Of a stretch of 46,520 nt of DNA, positions 1 through 7,159 are shown in pieces. Source of the DNA: a virus. The notes under the pieces are model-generated. The model did no database searches. It worked only from the letters and a program-made list of their open reading frames with translations, and was not told where the DNA came from. Location: IMG/VR virus record IMGVR_UViG_3300045998_000033, positions 1 to 46,520 of that record, one strand, 5' to 3'. Position numbers and translations under genes: made by a program. Positions within the stretch are counted from its first letter, which is position 1; every line of letters begins with the position of its first letter.

Positions 1-23
1 CCTTCCCTCTGTACCAAAGTGAG
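1..23. repeat. Terminal direct repeat, left copy
   Basis: The first 23 bases are identical to the last 23 bases of the window. This shows that the sequence closes on itself, either as a circular or circularly permuted assembly or, less likely, as a very short true terminal repeat. T7-type terminal repeats are usually much longer, at about 150 bases or more. Confidence 0.9.
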
Positions 24-188
24 AGTAAGCGCTATACTTATTTTTAACTAAAGTTAAAAATAAGTTTACTTACTACTTGGTTAAATATATTATTTAATTT
101 AATTAATATTTAACCTAATTATATTATAATATAATATATTATATATAGGGGCTTGACTTTAATTTGGTTTAACCCTCTATGTTGTAGT
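24..188. other. Very AT-rich, palindrome-rich intergenic region
   Basis: There is no credible gene here. Positions 36-65 form a 14-bp perfect stem with a 2-base loop. Positions 79-88 and 106-115 form a 10-bp stem. Positions 117-148 are almost pure A/T with alternating TATA/ATTA palindromes. The region sits inside the early arm, between the 478-aa gene (across the contig junction) and the last small early gene. It could be a replication origin, a genome-end or packaging region, or a spacer with terminators. The sequence does not decide between these. Confidence 0.5.
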
Positions 189-224
189 ATGTTGTAGTAT
201 GGTATTTTTACCATACTACAACAT
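189..224 (-). terminator. 16-bp perfect hairpin after the last small early gene
   Basis: A 16-bp perfect stem (189-204 with 209-224) encloses a TTTT loop. It lies 13 bases beyond the stop codon of the minus-strand gene that ends at 238. A decamer, gttgtagtat, is tandemly duplicated in the left arm (181-200). There is no clear U tract after the stem on the minus strand, so it may stabilise a 3' end rather than be a classical intrinsic terminator. Confidence 0.45.
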
Positions 225-237
225 TAAATTGGTCTAT

Positions 238-489
238 TTAGCTGTCTAACGCTTCTAAGACTGCTTCTAATGCATCTATTCGATTGTCGATTTTATCCTG
301 AGTATCGTTTAACTCAGTTTTGATATTGTCGATTTTGTAGGTAGGCAAGTCAGAAGCTTTTAATTCTTTCATTGTTTCATCTAATTCTTCAATTGCTTCA
401 GTAATAAAACTCATTGCGTTTTCAAGATTTACTAGGGCATTCTTTAGGGATTGGTTAGTGTCAGCTTTAAGGTATTGATTCCAATTCAT
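238..489 (-). CDS. Small coiled-coil early protein
   Basis: This is an 83-aa acidic protein of unknown function. Most of it has heptad-like spacing of Leu, Ile, Val and Met among Glu and Lys, so a helical coiled coil is likely. It has no membrane segment and no recognisable enzyme motif. The ATG at 489 follows a good ribosome-binding site (TAGGAG) and a sigma70-like promoter (519-548), so it has its own early transcription unit. It is the last gene of the early cluster before the AT-rich region. A host-takeover or scaffold-type role is possible, but nothing in the sequence proves it. Confidence 0.8.
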   Translation of the reverse strand: MNWNQYLKADTNQSLKNALVNLENAMSFITEAIEELDETMKELKASDLPTYKIDNIKTELNDTQDKIDNRIDALEAVLEALDS

Positions 490-518
490 CTTAGGTCTCC
501 TATTAGGTTTGTTTGTCT

Positions 519-548
519 ATTGTACTGTAACCTAGGGGTTTAGGTCAA
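519..548 (-). promoter_or_regulatory. Sigma70-type early promoter
   Basis: On the minus strand, TTGACC (543-548) lies 18 bases from TACAAT (519-524). The start codon of the 83-aa gene is 29 bases beyond the -10 box. Confidence 0.75.
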
Positions 549-567
549 CCCCTAAGTTATAAACTAT

Positions 568-771
568 CTAATCATCATAGTTAAACTCTTCGTAGAGAGA
601 CCATGGACTATTGTAGTCAGAATTACAAATGCGACCGTTCATGTACTTTATTGTGTCAGCATACTTTCTAACGTGTTTGTTAAGCTTGCGCTTATGGTAA
701 TCATATTGAGAGTGATTCCCAATGCAAACGCTAGCTAGGTATTGAACCTGTCTGATTAGATTGTATTTCAT
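568..771 (-). CDS. Small basic early protein
   Basis: This is a 67-aa protein of unknown function. The ATG at 771 is chosen because AAAGGAGA lies 5 bases upstream. An in-frame ATG at 810 would add 13 low-complexity residues and has no such site. The middle is rich in Lys, Arg, His and Tyr, and the C-terminus is acidic. A perfect promoter (988-1016) lies about 210 bases upstream, which leaves a long leader containing a duplicated 43-base hairpin element. Confidence 0.7.
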   Translation of the reverse strand: MKYNLIRQVQYLASVCIGNHSQYDYHKRKLNKHVRKYADTIKYMNGRICNSDYNSPWSLYEEFNYDD

Positions 772-792
772 TGTGTCTCCTTTGTCTGTGTC

Positions 793-835
793 TTTGTCTG
801 GGTTAGTCACTCTCTCAGCATGAGAGTTAATTGTG
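793..835 (-). repeat. 43-base leader repeat, copy 1
   Basis: This is the gene-proximal copy of a 43-base direct repeat with a period of 65 bases. It differs from the copy at 858-900 at one position. It contains a short hairpin with ACTCTC and GAGAGT arms and a 7-base loop. Confidence 0.85.
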
Positions 836-857
836 ACTGTATGTGTTTGTGTTTGTG

Positions 858-900
858 TTTGTCTGGGTTAGTCACTCTCCCAGCATGAGAGTTAATTGTG
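858..900 (-). repeat. 43-base leader repeat, copy 2
   Basis: This is the promoter-proximal copy of the 43-base repeat. Both copies lie inside the untranslated leader between the promoter at 988-1016 and the ATG at 771. A duplicated stem-loop in a leader suggests RNA-level control or protein binding. Confidence 0.85.
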
Positions 901-905
901 TCTGA

Positions 906-933
906 ATTCTCCCCAGTCTAAGAATCTTGTCAA
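906..933 (-). promoter_or_regulatory. Possible second promoter in the leader
   Basis: On the minus strand, a perfect TTGACA (928-933) lies 16 bases from a weak GAGAAT (906-911). Only the -35 box is convincing. Confidence 0.35.
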
Positions 934-987
934 CCCTAAAGTTTGGGGAGATTAGGGTAAGGCTAACCCTACCCTTTGATTAATCCT

Positions 988-1016
988 ATTATACCATATC
1001 AGAAGGGGGTTGTCAA
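988..1016 (-). promoter_or_regulatory. Perfect consensus sigma70 promoter
   Basis: On the minus strand, TTGACA (1011-1016), a spacer of exactly 17 bases and TATAAT (988-993) match the consensus at every position. The -35 hexamer sits in the loop of a G5/C5 inverted repeat (1005-1009 with 1018-1022) just downstream of the stop codon of the gene ending at 1033. Confidence 0.9.
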
Positions 1017-1032
1017 TCCCCCCACTGTGGGC

Positions 1033-1266
1033 CTAGTCTACATTCCAGTCTTCTGTCGTGTTGAGAAACACTGATTCATAGGCTAGGGCTAGAGTCTTAC
1101 CAGTCCCAAGATAACCGTAACTGTGCACTGTCCATTCTCCTTTGACCAAATCATGACAGATATAGTTGTCATTCATGCCCTCTGTAAACCAAAAGGTAGA
1201 ATCTTTGCCTTGGAAACAGTGAACTGGGCCATTCAAGATGATTTTAATTGTTGCGTCTTCGGTCAT
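1033..1266 (-). CDS. Small early protein of unknown function
   Basis: This is a 77-aa acidic protein with several aromatic residues and a glycine-rich stretch (GYLGTGKT) near residues 52-59. That stretch looks like a P-loop fragment, but the protein is far too small for an NTPase, so it is probably coincidental. The ATG at 1266 is preferred because TGAGGA lies 7 bases upstream; an in-frame TTG at 1284 has no such support. It has its own promoter at 1293-1322 and belongs to a row of single-gene early units. Confidence 0.75.
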   Translation of the reverse strand: MTEDATIKIILNGPVHCFQGKDSTFWFTEGMNDNYICHDLVKGEWTVHSYGYLGTGKTLALAYESVFLNTTEDWNVD

Positions 1267-1292
1267 TTTCAATTCCTCAATCAATTAGGTGT

Positions 1293-1322
1293 ATTGTACA
1301 GGGTAGAGTAGGGGGTTGTCAA
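1293..1322 (-). promoter_or_regulatory. Sigma70-type early promoter with -35 in a hairpin loop
   Basis: On the minus strand, TTGACA (1317-1322) lies 18 bases from TACAAT (1293-1298). Arms of G5 (1311-1315) and C6 (1324-1329) flank the hexamer with one T on each side. Confidence 0.85.
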
Positions 1323-1338
1323 TCCCCCCATTGCGGGC

Positions 1339-1557
1339 CTAATCTCCGAAGTACAGTTCATACATCTCGGCAAAGTCTAGCGCGGCTTGTTTTGCTTTGT
1401 CAAGACTAGGGAAGTTATTGCCAACGTATTTGCCAATTTCTTTGGTGTCGTGGCAGTCGGTGTAAATTTCCCAATCCCATTCGAGACGTTCGATGTAGAC
1501 TGTGGTGTTGTCGCACAATCGAGTGAAGTACAGGTCATCAGAGAATTGCTTAATCAT
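1339..1557 (-). CDS. Small acidic early protein
   Basis: This is a 72-aa acidic, aromatic-rich protein of unknown function without membrane segments. The ATG at 1557 follows GAGGT by 8 bases. A four-codon upstream frame starting at 1564 overlaps this start codon and could modulate its initiation. The promoter-like site ahead (1586-1615) has a good -10 box but a reversed -35 hexamer, so its expression may depend on read-through from the next gene upstream or on the state of that site. Confidence 0.75.
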   Translation of the reverse strand: MIKQFSDDLYFTRLCDNTTVYIERLEWDWEIYTDCHDTKEIGKYVGNNFPSLDKAKQAALDFAEMYELYFGD

Positions 1558-1585
1558 CGGTCATTACCTCAATTGGTTTACTAGT

Positions 1586-1615
1586 ATTGTACAGGGTAGA
1601 GTGGGAGGGTTGACA
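1586..1615 (-). promoter_or_regulatory. Promoter-like site with a reversed -35 hexamer
   Basis: On the minus strand the -10 box TACAAT (1586-1591), the 18-base spacer and the surrounding bases match the promoter at 1293-1322. The hexamer at the -35 position (1610-1615), however, reads TTGACA on the plus strand, which is the exact reverse complement of a working -35 box. Confidence 0.6.
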
Positions 1616-1622
1616 CCCTCCC
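1603..1622. repeat. Inverted repeat enclosing the reversed -35 hexamer
   Basis: Seven-base perfect arms GGGAGGG (1603-1609) and CCCTCCC (1616-1622) directly abut the six central bases TTGACA. Flipping the centre would change nothing except the direction of the hexamer. The site lies 9 bases downstream of the stop codon of the gene ending at 1631. Confidence 0.85.
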
Positions 1623-1630
1623 AGGGTAAG

Positions 1631-2086
1631 TTATGCAATCAGTCCCAGCCGTTTCGCCTCACTTTCAAGTGTATCACGTTTCGCGTTAAGCTTGACCTCA
1701 ATGGGGCCGCGGCTATCGCGGTATTCCTTAAGTAGTCGCTGCAAGTCTTTGTAAGTCAGTGTCACCGGCTCTGGCTCAATTGTCACCGGCTTAGGTTCAA
1801 TCGTTGTCACCGGCTCCGGTTCAATCGTTGTCACTGGTTCAATCGTCATTGGTTGGGGTTCAATCGTCATTGGTTCAATCGTTGCCGGCTTAGGTTGGGA
1901 TTCCGTAAGAGTCAAGCCTTGGATTCCGAATTGAATAGTGATTTGGTCGGCGAGCCAGTCGGCAATCGAGTAAAGTGTCGCAGTCAATCCTTTGAACATG
2001 AAGTGAACCCAAAGTGTGAGCAGTGTAGTCATTTCGGTCAGGTCGAATTTGTTAGAGGTGAAGTAAGCAGTTGAAGTGTTAGCCAT
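1631..2086 (-). CDS. Early protein with a Thr-Ile-Glu-Pro repeat linker
   Basis: This is a 151-aa protein. Residues 1-65 include a hydrophobic helix-forming stretch (around residues 16-45) that could touch a membrane. About 50 residues of short TIEP/VTIEP-type repeats follow, making an extended Pro-rich linker. The last 40 residues are charged and helical. The ATG at 2086 is chosen because GAGG lies about 10 bases upstream; reading from 2197 would add a low-complexity segment without a ribosome-binding site. The promoter at 2233-2261 would drive it as the first early gene. Its function is unknown; the layout (membrane-like domain, linker, charged tail) suggests a tether or adaptor. Confidence 0.7.
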   Translation of the reverse strand: MANTSTAYFTSNKFDLTEMTTLLTLWVHFMFKGLTATLYSIADWLADQITIQFGIQGLTLTESQPKPATIEPMTIEPQPMTIEPVTTIEPEPVTTIEPKPVTIEPEPVTLTYKDLQRLLKEYRDSRGPIEVKLNAKRDTLESEAKRLGLIA

Positions 2087-2386
2087 GGTTGTAAGCCTCA
2101 GAAGTGTATGTGTTGTCAATGTACAGAGATTTGTGTTTGCCAAGTCTGACTTAGGTGTATGGGTTTGGGTCGACCCCGCGCCCACCCCTAAGGTCATCTA
2201 GGCCCGAAGCCCTTTCCAACTTCGGTACCCCTATTATAACACATTCCCCCGGTCCCGTCAAATCGAGCCTTTTTTCGGCCCAACACTCTCATTCCCATTC
2301 TCTCATATCGGTCCCCCTACCCCGACCAGCCCCCTCGCGACCCGACGGGGGAATTTCGAGGTTACGCATAGGTTATTAAGTCCACT
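2087..2386. other. Divergent intergenic region, GC-rich half
   Basis: I see no gene here. The stretch is unusually C/G-rich compared with the rest of the window, especially 2165-2230 and 2240-2360, and holds the outward early promoter at 2233-2261. It abuts the AT-rich iterons, so base composition changes sharply at about 2,370. Confidence 0.6.
2233..2261 (-). promoter_or_regulatory. Strong sigma70-type promoter of the early arm
   Basis: On the minus strand, TTGACG (2256-2261), a 17-base spacer and TATAAT (2233-2238) match the consensus in 11 of 12 positions. It points away from the late operon and would give a leader of about 140 bases before the ATG at 2086. Confidence 0.85.
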
Positions 2387-2471
2387 AAAAAATTTTGCAA
2401 TAAATTTTGTAATTGAAAAATTTTGCAATAAATTTTAATTACTAAAAAATTTTGCAATAAATTTTGTAATT
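2387..2471. repeat. Three AT-rich iterons
   Basis: Three direct repeats (2387-2414, 2416-2440, 2444-2471) share the core AATTTTGCAATAAATTTT with a period of about 28-29 bases. They lie at the point where the two transcription arms diverge. Iterons next to an AT-rich stretch are typical of replication-initiator or regulator binding, so this is a candidate origin or late-gene control site. Confidence 0.75.
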
Positions 2472-2480
2472 AAATTTAAT
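2452..2480 (+). promoter_or_regulatory. Candidate late promoter, weak
   Basis: On the plus strand, TTGCAA (2452-2457, inside the third iteron) lies 17 bases from TTTAAT (2475-2480). The -35 matches consensus in 4 of 6 positions and the -10 in 5 of 6. It is much weaker than the early promoters, which would fit delayed or activated late transcription. It is the only plus-strand candidate I noticed ahead of the late operon. Confidence 0.4.
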
Positions 2481-2535
2481 TGATAAAGTTAGGTAATAAA
2501 CTAAATAGGTTAAGTTAGGTTAGGCTAATTTAGCT

Positions 2536-2739
2536 GTGAGTTATTACCATGGTAAAAGTATGCAAAGTAGAATTGCTGAACTTAAACAGGTTCGACAATA
2601 CCAGGTTGAGAAACAAAATCAACCTAAAGGGTATAGCCGAGTAAGTATGCTAAAGACAGCTCGACTAGTCGGACCTATGAAGACGGAGGTTACCAAAAAG
2701 ATTAAACCCACCAAAAAGCTGAAGTTGGCAGAGGTATAA
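2536..2739 (+). CDS. Small basic protein, first late gene
   Basis: This is a 67-aa very basic protein (Lys/Arg-rich, with a C-terminal KKIKPTKKLK stretch) and no recognised domain. The frame opens with GTG at 2536; an in-frame ATG at 2560 is an alternative start, and neither has a strong ribosome-binding site. It lies 1 base before the next gene, at the head of the late operon. Its charge suggests nucleic-acid contact, for instance in packaging next to the terminase, but this is inference. Confidence 0.6.
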   Translation: MSYYHGKSMQSRIAELKQVRQYQVEKQNQPKGYSRVSMLKTARLVGPMKTEVTKKIKPTKKLKLAEV

Positions 2740-2740
2740 A

Positions 2741-3175
2741 ATGGGACGACGACGTAGTCCTAGTGTTGTAGTTCAGGGGCCAACTCAAGCTGAACTACAA
2801 CAACGAGAACGACAACACCAAGCTGAGTTGAAAGTAGTAGAACAGCAACAGCAACAACAAGCTGCTTACCAAGCTGAGCAGATGCGAGTCGCACAACAAC
2901 AAGCTGAGGAACAACGACGAGCATTGGAAGCCCAAGAGAAAGCTCAACAAATCTCTGCAAGAAGGGGGTTAATCAGCCAACGATTAAGCAGGGTACAACA
3001 ACAGGCTGATGCAGCTACTGGGCTAGACCAAGCTAATCAAATCAAGCAGGCTCAGACAGCCCAACAAAGTCGTGCCGAGTCGCGTATGACTAAGGAACGA
3101 CAAACCCAAGCTGCTCAACAGAGAGGGGTTATCAGCAGTTTACTAACCCGACGACGTTCAAGAGGTTTAATCTAA
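2741..3175 (+). CDS. Gln-rich coiled-coil protein
   Basis: This is a 144-aa protein dominated by Gln, Ala, Arg and Glu, with an Arg-rich start and end and a long predicted coiled coil (about residues 17-130). Two similar motifs, RRGLISQRLSR (residues 74-84) and QRGVISSLLTRRR near the C-terminus, suggest an internal duplication or two docking segments. Its stop adjoins the next start. Similar Gln-rich helical proteins occur in the structural modules of short-tailed phages, so a virion or assembly role is plausible. Confidence 0.65.
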   Translation: MGRRRSPSVVVQGPTQAELQQRERQHQAELKVVEQQQQQQAAYQAEQMRVAQQQAEEQRRALEAQEKAQQISARRGLISQRLSRVQQQADAATGLDQANQIKQAQTAQQSRAESRMTKERQTQAAQQRGVISSLLTRRRSRGLI

Positions 3176-3694
3176 ATGGCTTATCCTAATCCGTCTGTAC
3201 TTCAACAGACTCAACAACAACGAGTTACTAACCTCCTCCAAACTCAAGCACCTTTGGAGCGTGTGGCTTATGTAGGCCAAACGACTAATGCAACTCCTAC
3301 TGAGTTGTTCCTTGGTGGGGTTGCTGACCAACGGCTTCAACCGCCTGAAGACAGTGTACTGATTGCACAATTTACTGCAATTGGACGTGAAGACGTAGCC
3401 GACAAGAATGCAGCCCACTTTATTGGTCGTTCTGCGTTTAGTGTGATTCGGTACGGTACGACTTTGGAGGTAGAGGGGACAAACGCGTTTATCGACGTAG
3501 CGACTACTGGTAACCCTGCTACTCAAGCAGTTATTGGTACGGCTGGTCATGTAGCCTTCACAGTCGATAACACTAATGATTGGATGGTGTTGACTGTGAC
3601 TGGATTGGCTGCAACGACTATCAACTGGTGTGTCCAGTTGGACAGCTATCTGTGTCTACCTTATCCCACTGTCCAGTACAAAGCCCAATACTAA
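3176..3694 (+). CDS. Probable minor virion protein, beta-rich
   Basis: This is a 172-aa protein. After a Gln-rich N-terminus (residues 1-30), the rest is beta-rich. It ends in a Thr/Val-rich stretch with the pattern NDWMVLTVTGLAATTINW (about residues 137-154), like a small beta-sandwich seen in many phage structural proteins of unknown exact place. The TAATG at 3692-3696 couples it to the terminase. A capsid decoration or fibre role is possible. Confidence 0.6.
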   Translation: MAYPNPSVLQQTQQQRVTNLLQTQAPLERVAYVGQTTNATPTELFLGGVADQRLQPPEDSVLIAQFTAIGREDVADKNAAHFIGRSAFSVIRYGTTLEVEGTNAFIDVATTGNPATQAVIGTAGHVAFTVDNTNDWMVLTVTGLAATTINWCVQLDSYLCLPYPTVQYKAQY

Positions 3695-5340
3695 TGAGTA
3701 AGATAAAAGCCTTAGTTGACTTCTGGTACTTCCTCGACTTTATCAACTTCAAAGGAGGGGTTAAAAACTTCGACCCAGTACACGAAGAGGTTGCTAGGTT
3801 TTTATCGTCTGCTCAGGCTGCTAAGAACAAAGTTGACTTTGACCCACTAGAACGACGGAAGCGATTCCTCATGATGCACCGGAGTGGATTTAAATCTACT
3901 CTGGTGGTGGGTTATGTACTGTGGCGAATTTACCGAAATCCCAATATTCGTATCCTAATCAATTCGGCTGAAAAGAAATTAAGTATTGCCTTCCTTAGGG
4001 AGATTACCCAATATCTGATTGATGGCGAATTGCAAGATAGACTCTGGAACGACAGACCTCATATATCAGGTCCACTTGTTCCAGTTCTATCAGCAGATAA
4101 GAAGGGGATGAATAAGTCAGACCGGGATATGTTTGCTTCCATTATTGCCCAAAAGACAATTTGGCATAGTGAAGCTATCCAAGTAATTCGACCAGCTACA
4201 TTAAAGGAACCTACAGTTGGGATTACTTCAGCTAGGACTAGTGACACTGGATTCCACTTCGACCTAATTATCAACGACGACTTGGTAACTTTCCTCAATT
4301 CAGATTCACCTGACAAAGCTAGGAAGATTTACCAACAAGCAGCTGACCTTACTTCAGTTTTGGACCCAATGTACCTAGCTGAAATAGGGGAGGTTAAAGG
4401 TAAGGTGTTTAAGGAGTGGGTAGGTCGTGAAATCATTACTACTGGAACCCCCTATTTCCACTGGGATTTCAATGTTCACCTGAGTAATTCTGAAAATCTA
4501 GGCTACGTTAAGTTTGTTCGTAACATTTACAAAAATGGTATTGACGCTTCTGACGGGTATACCTGTCCGAGCAGATTCGACGACAAATACGTAGCTGAAC
4601 TACGCAACGAGTTGATTAACAGTAGGGGGGTTAAAGCCTGGTCTGCTCAGTACCTCCTAAAGGTAGTTGCGGCTGAACACCAAACTTTGCGGTTTGATAA
4701 CGTAGTCAAAATAGGCTTAAGTTACATCCACATTCAAGGTAATGGTGTTGCCAATGTTACTATTGGTAGCGATTTGCGACAGATTCGTTGTATAGCAGCG
4801 TTAGACCCAGCAGCGACCATCAACAAACACAGCAACCATAGTGGTTTCGTTATTGGTGGGATTGATTCTATGAACAACCTTTACATATTAGGTGGGTTCA
4901 AAGAGAAGTTAACCCCCTCCAGTTTAGCTGAGCGGTGTCTAAAGTTACTTAAGTTTTATGGAGTTTGGCGGTTAGTTATCGAGTCAGGTGTGTCTTTAGC
5001 CAATGCGGTTATGGACACATTTAAGTTAGTCTTTTCAGGTCGTCATCAGTGTGCCTTTATACCGTACACCCCTAAAGGAGATAAGAATGAAAGGATTGGG
5101 TGGGCTTTAGAACCCTACCTAGGTCAAGACCCTGTTGCTAACATCTATGTGGTTGAGACTTTGTGGAATCCTTTGGTCGAGGAGATTCAACTATTTGACC
5201 CGGATGCGAAAGATAACATGGATGACCTACTTGACTCTATCCACATTCTAATTAACTCGGTCAAGAAATCGTCAAAGACTAAGCACAAGAAACTTACCCA
5301 AACAGTCTCAGTAAATTCAAAGTACGGTGGTTATGTCTAA
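3694..5340 (+). CDS. terL: Terminase large subunit
   Basis: This ATPase-nuclease pumps and cuts DNA during head filling. The protein is 548 aa, compared with 586 aa for T7 gp19. A degenerate Walker A, HRSGFKST (residues 62-69), has the R..GFKS form usual in T7-type terminases. An acidic Walker B-like IINDDL lies near residue 190. The C-terminal half carries nuclease-type acidic positions: LDPAA near residue 370, a VIES stretch near 430 and DDLLDSIH near 510. The ATG at 3694 overlaps the preceding stop; earlier in-frame starts would extend into that gene. It sits at the head of the late arm, whereas T7 has it at the end. No small terminase subunit was identified; the small basic gene at 2,536 is the only nearby candidate. 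Confidence 0.9.
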   Translation: MSKIKALVDFWYFLDFINFKGGVKNFDPVHEEVARFLSSAQAAKNKVDFDPLERRKRFLMMHRSGFKSTLVVGYVLWRIYRNPNIRILINSAEKKLSIAFLREITQYLIDGELQDRLWNDRPHISGPLVPVLSADKKGMNKSDRDMFASIIAQKTIWHSEAIQVIRPATLKEPTVGITSARTSDTGFHFDLIINDDLVTFLNSDSPDKARKIYQQAADLTSVLDPMYLAEIGEVKGKVFKEWVGREIITTGTPYFHWDFNVHLSNSENLGYVKFVRNIYKNGIDASDGYTCPSRFDDKYVAELRNELINSRGVKAWSAQYLLKVVAAEHQTLRFDNVVKIGLSYIHIQGNGVANVTIGSDLRQIRCIAALDPAATINKHSNHSGFVIGGIDSMNNLYILGGFKEKLTPSSLAERCLKLLKFYGVWRLVIESGVSLANAVMDTFKLVFSGRHQCAFIPYTPKGDKNERIGWALEPYLGQDPVANIYVVETLWNPLVEEIQLFDPDAKDNMDDLLDSIHILINSVKKSSKTKHKKLTQTVSVNSKYGGYV

Positions 5341-7159
5341 GACGATTAAAGACTATGTTTATAAGTCGTTTGAGCTTTACAAAGATGCTCGACTTCAACT
5401 AGAATCTACCTGGTTAGAAAGTTGGGCTGAATATGCTGGAACGACTGCAGCCGTATCTTGGTTACGTCATAATCAGTTCCATACTGAACGCAACCGAGAT
5501 AATCCAAACGACCAAGAGTGGAAACATCGAGTCCACACAGGTAAAGCCCATGAGTCAGTTGAACTCATTTGGTCTTACTTTATGCAGGCCAGTTTTCCTA
5601 GTCAGAACTGGTTTGAGATTGAACCTGTTAAGGACTTAGACGATTTAGAAGGTATTAACCTCCTCAAAAGGTTTTACCGACACCAGTTAGAGTGTTCTAA
5701 CTTCAAACAGGTTTATGGTGACGCACTTCGACAGTTGTTGATTACAGGTTCTACCTGCATTCATGTCAGTATGTGCAGTCATAGTAAAAAACCTAGATTT
5801 GATGTAATCGACAACTTTAACTATTACACTGACCCAACTAAACCTGCTAGCGAGACCTCCTTTATTCGTAGGTATTTAGTACCTCGGTCTTATATTAAGA
5901 AGATGGTTAAAGCTGGTAAGTGGGAAGGTATGTCGATTGCTAAAGTCAATAAACTGTCTAAACACTCAATCGACACGGATGATACTGAACTAGACCAGGT
6001 TTCTCACTTTGCTGGAATAAGGACTGATGAAGTTAGAGAGTACGGCCCAGATGACCTAATTCAGATTCTGGAGTACTGGGGTCCACTTTATGAAAACGAC
6101 GAAATGATTGGGCAAGGGACAGCCATCGTTTGCCACGAAGGAACCCTCCATCATAAGGTTACAAAACAACGTCGGCCTTACATTGTAGCCAACTTCATTT
6201 CAATGCTCAACCGGAGTTGGGGTATCTCAACTCTAACAGCAAACTTGGGTTTACTCCACGTTGACCGCAGCTTTACCAATGCTCGACTAGACAACCTTCT
6301 AGCGACTTGCCACAACATGTGGGAGGTTATCGAAGAGGGGGTTGTAGACCCTGAATTTAAGTTTTACCCAGGTGCAAAAATCCCAGTTCGAGAACGGGGT
6401 AGTATCAACCCTGTTCCTATCGGTCAAAGTAATATCGCTTTGACTTATCAAGAGGAAGCCAACCTCCAGGCCCGAATCGACCGTAATATGGGTACAATTC
6501 CTTCAGTCGGTTCAGGTCCGCAACGTAAAGCTGAGCGGGTTACAGCCCAAGAAATTCAAGCAGCTCAAGATGCTGGTGGTACCAGACTCAACCAATATCA
6601 CAGCCACATTGAACGTACTTTAGTTAACCCCACCCTACAGATGTTTCACCAGTTGTGGAAATCTGTACCAGGTTATGTTAAGACTGTTCTATCAAATGAA
6701 GATGGTGAGTATGGTGAATACCAGATTAAACCATCTGAGTTTTGTTGTTGTGATGTTAACTTCAAAATCAAAGGTTCTGAAGCAGTATTAACTTCATCGT
6801 CTAAGGTTACTAGATTCGTTGAGTTTTTGAACCTTGTGTTAGCTAATGAGCTGCTAACTCAAAAAGTGAACATCGATTACATCATGGAGCAGATTGTGTA
6901 CCTTTGGGGATTTGATGAACCTGAAAAAGTTTTACAGGTTGAAGAACCGGACCCCATGGAACAAGCTGCACCTCAAGATGCAATGTTGGACCAACTAGAC
7001 CAAGTAGATTCACCTACTGCTAATGTTGTGGAATCGCAAATGATGGCAGATGGTGGTGCTCAACTAGCTCAAAATTTAGCAGGTTTACAAAATGGACAAG
7101 GAACAGCTAGCCCAAGCCTTGGCGGAGGTACTCCCCCAGGTCTTACAGGAGCAATTTAA
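5333..7159 (+). CDS. Portal (head-tail connector) protein
   Basis: This 608-aa protein is of the T7 gp8 type. The portal dodecamer is the DNA gate of the head and the site where terminase and tail attach. Family features include the aromatic N-terminal helix (SWAEY), the HRVHTGKAHESVE segment (about residues 60-72), the long helical C-terminal half and the GTIPSVG...KAERVTAQEI region (about residues 387-407). The C-terminus ends in a flexible Gln/Gly/Pro-rich tail. The ATG at 5333 follows a GGTGG stretch; a GTG at 5327 is an alternative. It overlaps the terminase by 8 bases and the scaffold gene by 68 bases. Confidence 0.9.
   Translation: MSKTIKDYVYKSFELYKDARLQLESTWLESWAEYAGTTAAVSWLRHNQFHTERNRDNPNDQEWKHRVHTGKAHESVELIWSYFMQASFPSQNWFEIEPVKDLDDLEGINLLKRFYRHQLECSNFKQVYGDALRQLLITGSTCIHVSMCSHSKKPRFDVIDNFNYYTDPTKPASETSFIRRYLVPRSYIKKMVKAGKWEGMSIAKVNKLSKHSIDTDDTELDQVSHFAGIRTDEVREYGPDDLIQILEYWGPLYENDEMIGQGTAIVCHEGTLHHKVTKQRRPYIVANFISMLNRSWGISTLTANLGLLHVDRSFTNARLDNLLATCHNMWEVIEEGVVDPEFKFYPGAKIPVRERGSINPVPIGQSNIALTYQEEANLQARIDRNMGTIPSVGSGPQRKAERVTAQEIQAAQDAGGTRLNQYHSHIERTLVNPTLQMFHQLWKSVPGYVKTVLSNEDGEYGEYQIKPSEFCCCDVNFKIKGSEAVLTSSSKVTRFVEFLNLVLANELLTQKVNIDYIMEQIVYLWGFDEPEKVLQVEEPDPMEQAAPQDAMLDQLDQVDSPTANVVESQMMADGGAQLAQNLAGLQNGQGTASPSLGGGTPPGLTGAI

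Noticed and set aside
1183-1206. A P-loop ATPase in the small early gene at 1033-1266
   Set aside because: The GTGKT stretch lies in a 77-aa protein without Walker B or room for the fold.
2155-2379. A plus-strand frame in the divergent spacer
   Set aside because: The translation is Pro/Ser/Arg-rich and without coding character; the region holds the early promoter instead.
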